Source: JBKBII01 sp046299415
GTDB lineage: Bacteria > Pseudomonadota > Gammaproteobacteria > Ectothiorhodospirales > Ectothiorhodospiraceae
Direction: 5' to 3'
DNA: 64,000 nucleotides
Assembly: GCA_046299415.1 (NCBI GenBank)
Contig: JBKBII010000009.1
Coordinates: 77,213 to 141,212, forward strand
Each line of letters opens with the position of its first letter. Within the stretch, counting starts at the first letter, position 1. This document shows positions 35,804 through 45,423 of this stretch, piece after piece. Both the position numbers and the translations under genes were made by a program. A model generated the notes under the pieces. The model saw only the letters and a program-made list of their open reading frames with translations, did no database searches and was not told the DNA's origin.

Positions 35804-37174
35804 TCATCGTGCGGATGAGTCGAGAAACGCCTTGGCGAGCCTAACCCCGGACTCGTGAGCCGAGGACACTCGGCTGGCGCTTAGGCTGTCGCCACAGATA
35901 CCGAGCGCCATTTCTGACGACCAGAGCCAGGTTTGACTGGATTCGTCGTTGATCGATGGGCGGGTTCCGGCGTCACCGGATGTTGTGGCGTCCGTGGCTG
36001 CCTTCGTGCGTATACCTAAACCCTTGAGGGGGGTATGGGCAGGCTCTGGGTGCCTACCGACGGGGCTCGTCGCTGCTTCGATGCGATGAGAGTAGCCCCA
36101 GTGATGAAGCGCTGCGTCCTCGACCATGTCGCCGATCCACGGGGTTGCGGCTTTGATCAATGCGGTTAACGCGCGTTTCGCTGTGTGGCCACGAGCTTTG
36201 GCCAGGTCTTGAGTGTTTCGAGGCGTATTTGCGGTGGATGATTCTGGGTCCATCGCCGGCCACCATCGCTCGGCGAAGGCGGGCGTGCTGGTCACGGCCA
36301 CTAGGCGACCGGGCATCGGTGTTGGGCGCGACCTGTCGCCCCGGCGACTTTCGCTTGCTCTCGGCTGCGGTAACAGGCCCTTGGGGCTTTGATCGATTAC
36401 AGAAAATACATCGTCGGAGTCGATTTTCCAGGCCGGCTTTACCGGGGCACGTTCGGGCAGGTGCAGCATCGCCGTGAGAGCCCGGGCGTACCGGACACGC
36501 CTGAGGCGGTCGATCAAGGTGTTGATGCTGGCAATGGCAGGATCGTGCGTCGTCGTCGACGAGGCCGCAATGGAAATACCGTCTGGCTCGGACTCAGGAA
36601 CGTTTGGCTCGAATGGCGCGGAGCTGTGGGCGATCGAGTCTTCGGACGCAAGGCCGTCGACCGATGCCAGCGGTTTCAGCAGGGCGATGGCCTGCGGCGC
36701 GGGTATCGCAAGGATTAGATGCCGTGCTACGACACTGTGCGGCTGTTGACCGTGGGGACGAACAGTGATGCGCCACAGCGTCAATCCTTGGTCAACGACT
36801 CTCGCGAGAGACTCGACCTTGTGCGACGTATTGATCTCGGTGCCGTTTGCTCGCGCCGACGCCGCGAGCCGTTCGGCCAAGCATCGGGCACCACCGCGAA
36901 TCAGCCAGCGTGGTCGACTGCTGTGTTCGTCTTCGAGTACGCGGATCAGGCTGTGGTCTGGGCCCAGCGCGCTGCGAAGCCCGCTGGTGTCCAGGCGCAA
37001 GAACTGGGCGCCGTGGTCGACGCGGCCAAAGGGCAGATCTTTGCTGGCGAGGCGTCCACCGATGTTTCGCCCTTTGTCGAATACGACGACATCGATTTTG
37101 GCCGCTGCCAGTTCGCCGGCGCACCCCAAGCCGGCGACACCCCCACCGATGATGACGACCGTGACGGGTTTCAA
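35804..37174 (-). CDS. Renalase-like FAD-dependent oxidoreductase (COG3380-type)
   Basis: A 456-residue flavoprotein with an N-terminal Rossmann FAD motif (VVIIGGGVAGLGCAGELA, then VVVFDKGRNIGGRLASK) typical of the renalase/amine-oxidase-like group, a GRVDHGAQFL segment, and a C-terminal FAD-closing motif ALGICGDSL with ESGVRLAKAFL. Low-complexity inserts at about 170-215 and 370-400 lengthen it relative to the usual 320-residue family. It starts at TTG 37174, which overlaps the upstream TGA (TTGA), so it is translationally coupled to the Anbu gene. Relatives are often found near photolyase or cryptochrome genes; here the partner is a proteasome-like peptidase. The substrate is unknown. Confidence 0.85.
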   Translation of the reverse strand: MKPVTVVIIGGGVAGLGCAGELAAAKIDVVVFDKGRNIGGRLASKDLPFGRVDHGAQFLRLDTSGLRSALGPDHSLIRVLEDEHSSRPRWLIRGGARCLAERLAASARANGTEINTSHKVESLARVVDQGLTLWRITVRPHGQQPHSVVARHLILAIPAPQAIALLKPLASVDGLASEDSIAHSSAPFEPNVPESEPDGISIAASSTTTHDPAIASINTLIDRLRRVRYARALTAMLHLPERAPVKPAWKIDSDDVFSVIDQSPKGLLPQPRASESRRGDRSRPTPMPGRLVAVTSTPAFAERWWPAMDPESSTANTPRNTQDLAKARGHTAKRALTALIKAATPWIGDMVEDAALHHWGYSHRIEAATSPVGRHPEPAHTPLKGLGIRTKAATDATTSGDAGTRPSINDESSQTWLWSSEMALGICGDSLSASRVSSAHESGVRLAKAFLDSSAR

Positions 37175-37989
37175 GATGCGGCTTGGCGAGTGGTCGATCG
37201 GCCGGCTCCCGAACGCGCCGTTTTGACTCTCGTGCCCCGCTTCTTTTGGCTCCGCGCTGACTCCCAGTCGAACCGCGGCAGGTCTACGAAGGCGCGGCGG
37301 ATGTTCTCGTCCCAGGCTTGGGTCAGATTGCGCAGAACATCATCGTTGGCATCGAGGCATAGATAGTGCTCAAAGGACAGTTGTCCCCGTTCGTAGACGA
37401 TCATTTCGATCGGTGGCCCGACTGTCAGATTCGACCGGATCGTCGAATCCATCGAAACGAGGGCGCAGCGCGCGGCATCTCCAAGACTGGTGTCGGGGCG
37501 GATGATGCGGTCTAGGATCGGTTTCCCGTATTTGGATTCGCCGATTTGTAAAAACGGCGTCTGCTGCGACGTGGTGATGAAATTGCCTTGCGGATAGACG
37601 AGGTAGACCTCGGGGTCCTCGCCGGCAATCTGGCCGCCGATCAGGAGTGTGGCCTCAGCGGTGATGCCGGATTTGGACAGTGCTTCGTGATGCTTGTCTT
37701 GTTCTTCGCGATTGAGACGGCCGAGATATTCGGCGGCACTCGACATATGTTCAACGGTGAGCAGATTTTCGTCGTCGCCGTCGTCAGCCTCCGCTTCGCG
37801 CTTGAGCCGTTGGATCACTGCCTGAGTCGTGGCCAGGTTGCCGGCGGCCATGACGACGAAGACGCGATCGTCGAACTCGAATGTATGCATTTTGGAATAG
37901 GTGCTGACCTGGTCGACGCCCGCGTTAGTGCGCGAGTCGGACGCGAAGACAAGACCTTCATCGATCTGAACGGCGACGCAGTAGGTCAT
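37171..37989 (-). CDS. Anbu-type proteasome homologue (20S beta-like peptidase)
   Basis: Self-compartmentalising Ntn hydrolase of 272 residues. MTYCVAVQIDEGLVFASDSR begins with Met-Thr, so Thr becomes the N-terminal nucleophile after Met removal. Asp17 and Lys32 (mature numbering) fit the proteasome beta active site. TNAGVDQVSTYSK, VFVVMAAGNLATTQAV and FLQIGESKYGKPILDR are Anbu hallmarks. The C-terminal 30 residues are basic and extra to the family. ATG 37989 has GGAAAG upstream; the open frame runs to 38139. Anbu is usually next to transglutaminase, alpha-E and circularly permuted ATP-grasp genes. None is here, but an RLAN ATP-grasp gene ends 1.6 kb away on the opposite strand. The biological substrate of Anbu is not known. 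Confidence 0.92.
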   Translation of the reverse strand: MTYCVAVQIDEGLVFASDSRTNAGVDQVSTYSKMHTFEFDDRVFVVMAAGNLATTQAVIQRLKREAEADDGDDENLLTVEHMSSAAEYLGRLNREEQDKHHEALSKSGITAEATLLIGGQIAGEDPEVYLVYPQGNFITTSQQTPFLQIGESKYGKPILDRIIRPDTSLGDAARCALVSMDSTIRSNLTVGPPIEMIVYERGQLSFEHYLCLDANDDVLRNLTQAWDENIRRAFVDLPRFDWESARSQKKRGTRVKTARSGAGRSTTRQAAS

Positions 37990-38164
37990 GGCAGCTTTCC
38001 ACGTGCGAAATGGGGCGCATGAGCATAGGGCGGAGGCTCGGCAAGAGCAATGCAGCCCCGGGCGGAATCGGTCAAAGGTCACATAATTTCTGCTTTCGAC
38101 AACGTATGGGTCTATTCGCCACCGGTCAATGCGTGGCAATCTAGATACACGCGAATGCCGCGAC

Positions 38165-38251
38165 GGGGGTATGGCGGAATGGTAGACGCTGCGGACTTAA
38201 AATCCGCTGGCCTTAACGGCCGTGCCGGTTCGAATCCGGCTACCCCTACCA
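38165..38251 (+). tRNA. tRNA-Leu (anticodon TAA)
   Basis: 87 bases with a full cloverleaf and encoded CCA. The acceptor is GGGGGTA against TACCCCT, giving a terminal G1-U72 wobble. The anticodon stem is GCGGA/TCCGC around loop CTTAAAA, the long variable arm GGCCTTAACGGCC is typical of Leu tRNAs, and the T arm is GCCGG-TTCGAAT-CCGGC. It lies between the divergent Anbu gene and the chemoreceptor gene. Confidence 0.96.
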
Positions 38252-38751
38252 AATATTGGCGACTTCTGACTCCCTGATCGATGAAATACCGACGGATGTG
38301 CTCAAGTGTCACGTCTGCCGGTCGTAGGAGACCTTGGGGCTTGGTTCTGCCGACTCGGGGGCCGATCAGCTGAGGCGACGCTTGTCGGAGCCCGGTCCGG
38401 ACGGCCTTCCGGGTAGAAGAGCCTTCCGGGTAGAAGACGATCGCGAAAACGGGTTTCGAGTCGGAGATTGTGAGTGTCTTCGCGAGCGTGTAGGCCCGAT
38501 TGTGCTCATGACGTGCTATCGCCCGGTTTGGATGAGCAGGACTCGGGCGGTGATCTTGAGACAGGGTCGTGGAATCGTGGTGCGGCGATCGTCAAGACGG
38601 TCCCGCCCCGAACGGTTGTTTTTCGTATGGTTTTTCAAATCGATGGATCATCGCCTCGCTCTATCGATCGGTTCAGAACAAATACATCGTGAGACTACAA
38701 CGACCGATCCGGAAGCTGAGTCGGTCGGCTGCCAAACCCAAGGGGGCCGAT
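38252..38751. other. Intergenic with a 17-bp tandem duplication
   Basis: 500 bases from the tRNA to the chemoreceptor start. Apart from the duplication listed next I see nothing supported; the chemoreceptor promoter should be here. Confidence 0.4.
38404..38437. repeat. Perfect 17-bp tandem duplication
   Basis: GCCTTCCGGGTAGAAGA occurs twice head to tail at 38404-38420 and 38421-38437. Probably a recent slippage duplication. Confidence 0.85.
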
Positions 38752-40374
38752 GTGCTCAAGACAATCCGTGCCAAATTGACCGCGCTGCTTGCGGGGATCG
38801 CCGTCGTCATGCTGGTGACGGTCGGTCTCTCGGTGAAGGATCTTTTGACGATCGAGGATCAATTCAAAAAATTTAATGAAGTCGCCGAAGTCAGCAGCGA
38901 GTTGCGGAATATGTACGGGGCGGGACTGCTGTCGGGCACGGCGTTGCGGAATTTCGTTCTAAATCCCGAGCGGCGTGTCGCCGTCGAGGCGATTGCCGAG
39001 GCCAATGCACGTTTTCTCGAGGCGCACCGTCGCGCCAGCGAGATCGTGATGGCGAATCCGGTGACGCATGCACACGGTGTCGCAGCGCTACCGGAGTTCT
39101 TCGATCGCTGGACGGCTGTGCAGCAATCCAGAGAGCGCATTGTGACGATGGTCGAGCGAGGCGAAATCGATGCGGCCCGTCGCGCTTTGATCGAAGATGA
39201 AACGCCGTTGTGGAATCCTCTGCGTCGCGACCTCGAGGACTTTGTAACCTTTAAGGCCGAGATTGCTTCGCAAGCCGAACAGACGATGCAGTCCGCGTTG
39301 GTCGAGGCCAAATGGCTCGGGATAGGTGCATTGTTTCTGGTTCTCGCGGCCGTGGCGCTCGGTGTCTGGGTGGTGCAAACGATCATCGCTCGCCTGCGCG
39401 GGACTAACCGGGCTGTTGCGGACCTTGCCCGCGGCGAAGGCGATCTGACGATGAGGATCACCACGCGAGGCGATGACGAGTTGGCGCAGTTGTCGTCCAA
39501 TATCAATGCTTTCATCGCGAAGGTCCAGGAACTGGTCAAAGATCTGCAGCGATCGATCAGTAAGGTCTCGCAGGCCGCTGAACATCTGCAGCTGGTGGCG
39601 GGGCAGAGTCGTACCGCATCGGATCAACAGCGCGCCGAGACCGATCAGGTGGCCACGGCGATGAACGAAATGACGGCTACGGTTCAGGAGGTTGCGCGTA
39701 ATGCGCAAGGCGCCGCCGAAGCGGCACAGGCGGCCGATGAGGCCACTGAACGCGGTGCGGTCACTGTCGAGAACACGCGCAAGTCGATCCAGACCTTGGC
39801 GAACGAGGTTGAACGCTCGGTCGGAGCCATCGAAAAGGTCGTGTCCGGATCGCGAGAAATCCGATCAGTGCTCGACGTGATTAAGGGAGTGGCCGAGCAG
39901 ACCAATTTACTCGCGCTCAACGCCGCAATCGAGGCGGCGCGCGCCGGGGAGCAGGGTCGTGGCTTTGCCGTCGTGGCTGACGAAGTTCGGACTCTAGCGA
40001 GCAGGACCCAGAAGTCGACGGAAGAGATTCAGGACATGATCGAGGGCCTCGAGGCGGGTGTGCATGAAGCACAGGCCGTCATGGGCAAGAGTCAGCATCA
40101 GGCTGAGGCGAGCGTCGCCTCGGCGGCTGAAGCTTCGGCTGCGCTGGAACTCATTACCCGCTCCGTTGAACAGATCCGCGACATGACGCATCAGATCGCG
40201 TCGGCTGCGGAGGAGCAGTCAGCGGTCGCAGAGGAAGTCAATCGCAATGTCGTCAACATCGCTGATCTGGCCAACCAAGTGTCGGAGACGACTGGATTGA
40301 CGAACGCTGCGGGTGAGGATTTGGCGAATCTCTCGAAGAAACTTGAGCAGTCTGCGAGCCGTTTTCAATCCTGA
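38752..40374 (+). CDS. Methyl-accepting chemotaxis protein
   Basis: Chemoreceptor of 540 residues. Cytoplasmic start VLKTIRAKLTALLAGIAVVM leads into TM1 (about 8-28). A 160-residue periplasmic helical sensor follows, then TM2 (WLGIGALFLVLAAVALGVWV), a HAMP domain (LRGTNRAVADLARGEGDLTM) and a long methyl-accepting coiled coil. The signalling tip is AEQTNLLALNAAIEAARAGE. The sensor resembles a four-helix bundle, with no ligand clue. GTG 38752 is chosen as start because AGGGGG lies seven bases upstream and the membrane helix follows; the frame opens at 38569. No other chemotaxis gene is nearby, so it signals to distant Che proteins. Confidence 0.94.
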   Translation: MLKTIRAKLTALLAGIAVVMLVTVGLSVKDLLTIEDQFKKFNEVAEVSSELRNMYGAGLLSGTALRNFVLNPERRVAVEAIAEANARFLEAHRRASEIVMANPVTHAHGVAALPEFFDRWTAVQQSRERIVTMVERGEIDAARRALIEDETPLWNPLRRDLEDFVTFKAEIASQAEQTMQSALVEAKWLGIGALFLVLAAVALGVWVVQTIIARLRGTNRAVADLARGEGDLTMRITTRGDDELAQLSSNINAFIAKVQELVKDLQRSISKVSQAAEHLQLVAGQSRTASDQQRAETDQVATAMNEMTATVQEVARNAQGAAEAAQAADEATERGAVTVENTRKSIQTLANEVERSVGAIEKVVSGSREIRSVLDVIKGVAEQTNLLALNAAIEAARAGEQGRGFAVVADEVRTLASRTQKSTEEIQDMIEGLEAGVHEAQAVMGKSQHQAEASVASAAEASAALELITRSVEQIRDMTHQIASAAEEQSAVAEEVNRNVVNIADLANQVSETTGLTNAAGEDLANLSKKLEQSASRFQS

Positions 40375-40451
40375 TGGTGGCGGAAGCGACGGGCGAGGTC
40401 GCGGCGCGTGCAGTGAACGGTCGACGTCTCTCGATGACCGCGGCCCGGTGC

Positions 40452-42497
40452 CTAGAGGGGGCAACTCGATTGACGTCTGACCGTCCGCAGCCACGGGCCG
40501 ACGTCCACGGCTGGCATCGGTCGAGCGAAAACGTAACCCTGTAGCGAATCGACTCCTTGAGTCTGTAGCCAGTTGGCCTGGGCGAGAGACTCGACACCTT
40601 CGGCGATGCACTCGAGTTTGAGGCCTTTTGATAGGCCGATCACAGCGCGGCAGATGGATTGAGCGGCGGAATCCTCGGGCAGGCCGTTGACGAGCGACCG
40701 ATCGATCTTGAGCACATGAACAGGCAATTCGCGCAGCCGCGATAAACTGGAAAAACCGACACCAAAATCGTCGATGGCCAGCCGGACGCCGCGGTTCGTC
40801 AGCGGGGCCAGTAGATTCAGCAAGTTTTCGGTATCGCAGGCGAGCCGATCCTCAAGCACTTCGATTCTCAGTCGCTCGCCCGGGAAACGAGTTGTTGTGA
40901 GCCAGTGCTCGATGAGCTCGACACTCGAGCGGCTTTCGAGTTGACTGGGTGCCAGGTTGATGGCGAGCGTGCCCTTCCAGCCATGATCTTGCTCGAAACG
41001 CTTAAGATGTTCATGCACTTGCATCAGCAAGCTTTCGGTCAGTCGGTCCAGTAGGCCGGAGCGCGTCATCGCTGCGAGAAATGCGTTGGGCGCGAGGATT
41101 CCGTATTCCGGATGATTCCAACGAGCAAGCAGTTCTAGACCAACGGTGGCGCCATTTTCGGCGTCAACGATGGGTTGATAGTAAGGCACGAACGCCTGCG
41201 TCTGTAATGCTTCGATCAAGCCTGTTTCGAGCCTCAACGCCTGCTCGTGCTCGACTTTCCATTCCGGTCGGAAAGACGCGCTGCGCACGGTCTGATCCAG
41301 TGTCAGTGCACGTTCGAGAGCCAGCAAGGCACAGGCTGGCAACTCGAGCATCGACGGCGTGTCGGCCGGTGATAAGGCTGTGCCGATCGCGGTAGCGACC
41401 TGTTGTGTCCGTGTCCCGATATGAATGGGCTCTGCGAGTGATTCGCAGAGATTGTCGATCAGTCGGTGGAACGCGTCGACATCGTTGAGCTGTTCGACGA
41501 GCAGATGAAATTCGTCGACTTGAATACGTGCAACGATGGCCACGTAGCTGCGATGAATCGTGCGTAAACGACCCGCGAGGGCATTGACGACGGCATCGAA
41601 GAATTCAGGCGGCCGTGCCTGACCGAGCCTCGCCAGATCGGGGAAGCGTATCGCAACCAGCGCGGTTTGGTGGGTGCTGGCGTCGTTCGTGGATGGGTGG
41701 CAGGTCGATGTGCGGTCTGCTGCTTGCGTTTGTCTGTCACGGGCAAGCGAAAGAAGCCGTTGGTCGAGGCGGACGCGCAGCGGAAAGCCTGTTTGTGGGT
41801 CGAACTCGGTGCGATGGATCAGTTGCTCTTGGCTGGATTGCCAGAGCTCGAGCAGATTGATTTCGCTCACGACATTGGCCATCGATGTAACCAGAGCGAT
41901 ATCGGCAGTGCTCCAGCGACGCGATTTGTCGCTCGTCTCACAGCACAGTACGCCGTCAAGTCGCGATTGTCTGAAGATGGCGATGTCGAGCAGCGCCTCG
42001 ATGCCGAATTCGTCGAGGTACGACTTGAGGGTTGCAGTGCGGGGATCATCGCGGGCTTTGGCGACCTCGATGAAGTGTTCCTGCTCCAACGTGCGGAAAT
42101 ACAGTGGCGCGTCGCAGCGACGTATGGCGAGGATCGGCGCTTTTGCCCCGGCCAGCGCAGACATTGATGCTTCATCATGTGCGCAGTAGAGGGCTTCGAT
42201 CTCGAGGCTTTCGTCGATGTCGTTATAGCGCCAGATGCCGACCCGCGAGAAGGTTAGCGCGCGGCCGATGTGATCGACGAGGCTGTCGAGCTGGGTTTGA
42301 CGTTCTGCGTTCCAAAAGCTTCCGGATGATAAAAGGCGGTTGAGTGCCCGGTAACGTTCGCGGAATAATTCTTTTTGAGCATCATCGAAGCCTTGTGCGT
42401 TATTGCAATCGGCTGCGTGGGGTTTCCATGACCCGCATGACGATTCCTTTTCGCTAATGGGTAGAGCGTCTTCGGGCTTATGAACCGAGTCCGGCAT
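40452..42497 (-). CDS. GAF-GGDEF(degenerate)-EAL protein, predicted c-di-GMP phosphodiesterase
   Basis: A 681-residue cytoplasmic signalling protein. An N-terminal GAF domain (about 60-220, FSRVGIWRYNDIDESLEIEALY) precedes a GGDEF domain whose signature reads QVDEF and so is probably catalytically dead. The EAL domain carries LELLARWNHP, INLAPSQL, the Glu in LRIEVLED, IDDFGVGFSSLSRL, VLKIDRS, AEGVES and LQGYVFARP, so the metal and catalytic positions look intact. Predicted to hydrolyse cyclic di-GMP in response to a GAF signal. ATG 42497 is preferred (GAGGGC upstream) over the earlier open frame at 42578. It converges with the chemoreceptor gene, ending 77 bases from it. Confidence 0.92.
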   Translation of the reverse strand: MPDSVHKPEDALPISEKESSCGSWKPHAADCNNAQGFDDAQKELFRERYRALNRLLSSGSFWNAERQTQLDSLVDHIGRALTFSRVGIWRYNDIDESLEIEALYCAHDEASMSALAGAKAPILAIRRCDAPLYFRTLEQEHFIEVAKARDDPRTATLKSYLDEFGIEALLDIAIFRQSRLDGVLCCETSDKSRRWSTADIALVTSMANVVSEINLLELWQSSQEQLIHRTEFDPQTGFPLRVRLDQRLLSLARDRQTQAADRTSTCHPSTNDASTHQTALVAIRFPDLARLGQARPPEFFDAVVNALAGRLRTIHRSYVAIVARIQVDEFHLLVEQLNDVDAFHRLIDNLCESLAEPIHIGTRTQQVATAIGTALSPADTPSMLELPACALLALERALTLDQTVRSASFRPEWKVEHEQALRLETGLIEALQTQAFVPYYQPIVDAENGATVGLELLARWNHPEYGILAPNAFLAAMTRSGLLDRLTESLLMQVHEHLKRFEQDHGWKGTLAINLAPSQLESRSSVELIEHWLTTTRFPGERLRIEVLEDRLACDTENLLNLLAPLTNRGVRLAIDDFGVGFSSLSRLRELPVHVLKIDRSLVNGLPEDSAAQSICRAVIGLSKGLKLECIAEGVESLAQANWLQTQGVDSLQGYVFARPMPAVDVGPWLRTVRRQSSCPL

Positions 42498-43050
42498 CTC
42501 GCAGCCCTCGTTGTTTGAAGGTTGGCAATCAATACCCAAAGTTGGCGAAGTCGATCGTCCGAGCGGTGGTGTGATCAAGAGAGGCGCTGGCCTTGGATGA
42601 AACGCTTCAGCGAATGGCAGCTACTGAGGTGATCTCGGCGTCGACGTGATGAGCGCCGATAGCACGATGGCGTCTTCGACACCAAATTGGAGATTCAGAA
42701 CGGCGCTCGAGATTATTTAGTTGAGGTTACAGAAGGATTAACACCTCACGGCGAACGGCCATGGTCGAGCATCATTAAAGCGTCGCAAGCGATGTCCGCT
42801 TGCCGAACGTGACGTTGGTCAAGCGCGGCGCGAGCGACGCTGTCTTCTGGGTGTCTCGTGAAGTCGTGAGTCCCGAGCACTGCGATGATGCGCCAGTGTG
42901 GTGTTCGCCCGTATGTGTTTCGGTCCAGCGTAAAACTTGGCGATGTCGCCCATGCGGCTGACCTTGAGTTGTGGCGTCGGCCGCAGCGATCGCGGAGTCG
43001 TACTGGACGTTGACGAATGTGCGACGCAGGCGGCGTGGCCGAGTCGCCTT
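42498..43050. other. Intergenic, no supported gene
   Basis: 553 bases between the acyl-CoA synthetase stop and the EAL gene start (both minus). A 6-bp dyad, TGAGGT (42722-42727) and ACCTCA (42743-42748), is the only structure noted. Confidence 0.4.
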
Positions 43051-44892
43051 TCAATCGTGTGCGTCGCTCCCGTCGTACGCGGCGTACATGGCCTCGATTG
43101 CCGCGGCGTGGTGCTCGACGATACGCGCGCGCTTGAGTTTGAGGGTTGGTGTCAGCAGACCATCGTCGATGGTCCAGGGATGTCGTAACACCGTGACGCG
43201 GCGGATGCGCGCATAGCCGGGAAAATGGTGTAAGGCTTTGGCGATCCGGCTGAGCACCGTGCGTTCGACAAACCGTCCGCGCAGCTCTTCGTCCGACTCA
43301 GGGTCGATCTTGAGTTCGGCGGCCAGCGCTCGCCAAGCGTCTGGATCGACGACGACGAGTGCAGCAAGGAACGGGCGGCCTTCGCCGATGACCAAGGCCT
43401 GGTCGAACAAAGGATCGAGGGTGATGGCCATCTCCATGTCGGCGGGCGGAACCTTCTCCCCATTGGAGAGAACAAGAATGTCCTTGATTCGGCCGGTGAT
43501 GAAAATGTGACCGTCGGCGTCGATGCGGGCGACATCACCGGTGTGTAACCAGCCGTCGGCATCGATGACCGCGGCCGTCGCCTCGGGGTTTTTCCAATAG
43601 CCGAGCATGACACAGGGCGACCGTGTGAGCAGCTCGTCATCGTCGCCCAGTCGAACCTCGACGTCGGGGATGGGCGTGCCGATCGAGGCCGGTCGGTTGT
43701 CGTTGGGTCGGTTGACCGCGACCACAGGGCTCGCTTCGGTCAAACCATAGCCGTGGAAGATGGGCATGCCAAGACCGATGAAGAACTCAGCGAGTTGCAT
43801 CGGAAGTGGGGCGCCGCCGCAGACCGCGAATTTCAGCCGTCCGCCCAGGCGCGCGCGAACTTTGGCCCCGACGAGACGATCGAGCAAGGGGTGAACAAGA
43901 AACGACGCGCGCCACCTCCCGTAGCCTTGCTCGTGTTCGAAGCGGGCCCATCCGATTTTTGTTGTCGTCGTGAACAACCAGCGGGCAAAAGACGACTTGT
44001 TCTTGAGACCCGCCTGGATGCGAGCGTAAACGCGTTCGTAGATGCGTGGAACCGAAATCAGAACCGTTGGTTGAACCTCTTGTAGGTCTTGTGCGAGCTG
44101 CTGGATCGAGCGGGCGAACGCCACTTCGGCGCCAAGCAGAAGCGGCATCAAAAAGCCGGCGGATCGCTCCAGCGTGTGCGACAGCGGTAGAAACGACAGG
44201 AAAACTTCGTCTTCCGTCAGAGGCGCGCACCGGGTTGCGGCAATCGCATTGGTCAGCAGATTGCGATGCGAGAGCACGACGCCTTTTGGGTGCCCGGTCG
44301 TTCCTGAGGTATAGACGATGCTGGCGGGCGAATTCGGATCGACGTCGATGGCCTCGTACTCGCCTTGCAGGCCGTAGAGACAGTCCTGGGCCGATTCCAG
44401 GCGAGCGTCTTCGGGGCCATCGGCGAGGTCGATGCGAGTGATCGATACGATTCGTTTGAGCGGGTCGAGCTGATCTTTGACGCGGGCGAGACGGCTCCAC
44501 TGAGACTTGCCACCCACCACAAGAATGCGCGCCTCGGTCTGTTGGATGATGTAGGCGATATTGTCGGGTTGGTCATCGTTGTAGATCGGTACTGTAACGA
44601 GGCCAAGGCCCTGCGCCGCGAGGTCGAATGTCACCCAGTCGCGGCTGTTGGCGAGCATCAGGACAACGCGATCACCGGCTGCGAGACCTTGGCGACGAAA
44701 CGCTTGCTGCCAGCGCCCAGCTTCAACTGCGATATCGCGGTAAGCACTGCTCGTCCAGCTTTGCGTTGCCGCGTCGTACTGACGATAAGCCTTGCGCTCG
44801 GGCGTCAGTCGAGTACGTTCCGAGAAGACTTTGCCGATCGTCGGCGCCTCGAGAATCGACTGTGGAACGGCGCTCGGGTAGGTATCTGTCAT
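43051..44892 (-). CDS. Long-chain fatty-acyl-CoA synthetase (AMP-forming)
   Basis: Adenylate-forming enzyme of 613 residues that activates fatty acids to acyl-CoA, at the inner face of the membrane. Motifs in order: YTSGTTGHPKGVVLSHRN (P-loop, about 180-197), FLSFLPLSHTLER, GYGLTEASPVVAVN, DGWLHTGDVARID and ITGRIKDILVLSNGEKVPP with the conserved C-terminal hinge. The length and the HTLERSAGF type motif put it with FACL15-like long-chain synthetases rather than FadD. ATG 44892 has GGAG upstream; the frame extends further 5'. It stands alone on the minus strand with no beta-oxidation genes nearby. Confidence 0.94.
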   Translation of the reverse strand: MTDTYPSAVPQSILEAPTIGKVFSERTRLTPERKAYRQYDAATQSWTSSAYRDIAVEAGRWQQAFRRQGLAAGDRVVLMLANSRDWVTFDLAAQGLGLVTVPIYNDDQPDNIAYIIQQTEARILVVGGKSQWSRLARVKDQLDPLKRIVSITRIDLADGPEDARLESAQDCLYGLQGEYEAIDVDPNSPASIVYTSGTTGHPKGVVLSHRNLLTNAIAATRCAPLTEDEVFLSFLPLSHTLERSAGFLMPLLLGAEVAFARSIQQLAQDLQEVQPTVLISVPRIYERVYARIQAGLKNKSSFARWLFTTTTKIGWARFEHEQGYGRWRASFLVHPLLDRLVGAKVRARLGGRLKFAVCGGAPLPMQLAEFFIGLGMPIFHGYGLTEASPVVAVNRPNDNRPASIGTPIPDVEVRLGDDDELLTRSPCVMLGYWKNPEATAAVIDADGWLHTGDVARIDADGHIFITGRIKDILVLSNGEKVPPADMEMAITLDPLFDQALVIGEGRPFLAALVVVDPDAWRALAAELKIDPESDEELRGRFVERTVLSRIAKALHHFPGYARIRRVTVLRHPWTIDDGLLTPTLKLKRARIVEHHAAAIEAMYAAYDGSDAHD

Positions 44893-45423
44893 ACGGCATC
44901 TCCGGTTGACGCGGCCCAGTCCATGCCGAAGGGGTCGCCCATTCGGGGCATTGTGCAGTGATCGACAGCGCGTTAAGGGGTGAGGGCGCACGATGATTGA
45001 AGGCGAAACTTCGATCGCGGTGTTGGGCCTTGGCTCGCGTGTGCAAGCGTGACGCTTTTGAAGTTTAGCTTCACGGGATCGTGCCTTCGATCGCGGCGAC
45101 TGACAAGGTCACCGAGTGATGGCGGTTTTCAGCGACAGCCAGCCGGCTTTTTCTGACCTCACAATGCGGACTGTCGGGCGACTGAGGGCACGGCTTCAAA
45201 AACGGCGAGCGGTACGCAGCTCGAGGCTTCCGGGTGCTGGCTGCGAGACACGACCGTTGAACGCTGCGACCGATACTGACCAGGCAGAGAGGCGAGAGAG
45301 CGAGCTGTGCGCAACGCAACGATGCGTGTGCGCAGCCCTGGCAGCCATCAATGCCTACGGCTGAGCTGAGCGAACTCCTCTGGGCGACTCGACCTGAAGC
45401 CATTGCTCGGGCAACATCGCGCC
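44893..45423. other. Intergenic, no supported gene
   Basis: 531 bases between divergent genes. A small TGAAG-TTTAG-CTTCA dyad lies at 45059-45073. Short frames here are not convincing. Confidence 0.4.

Noticed and set aside
38404..38437. Attachment site next to tRNA-Leu
   Set aside because: The duplication is outside the tRNA, tandem, and no integrase gene is present.
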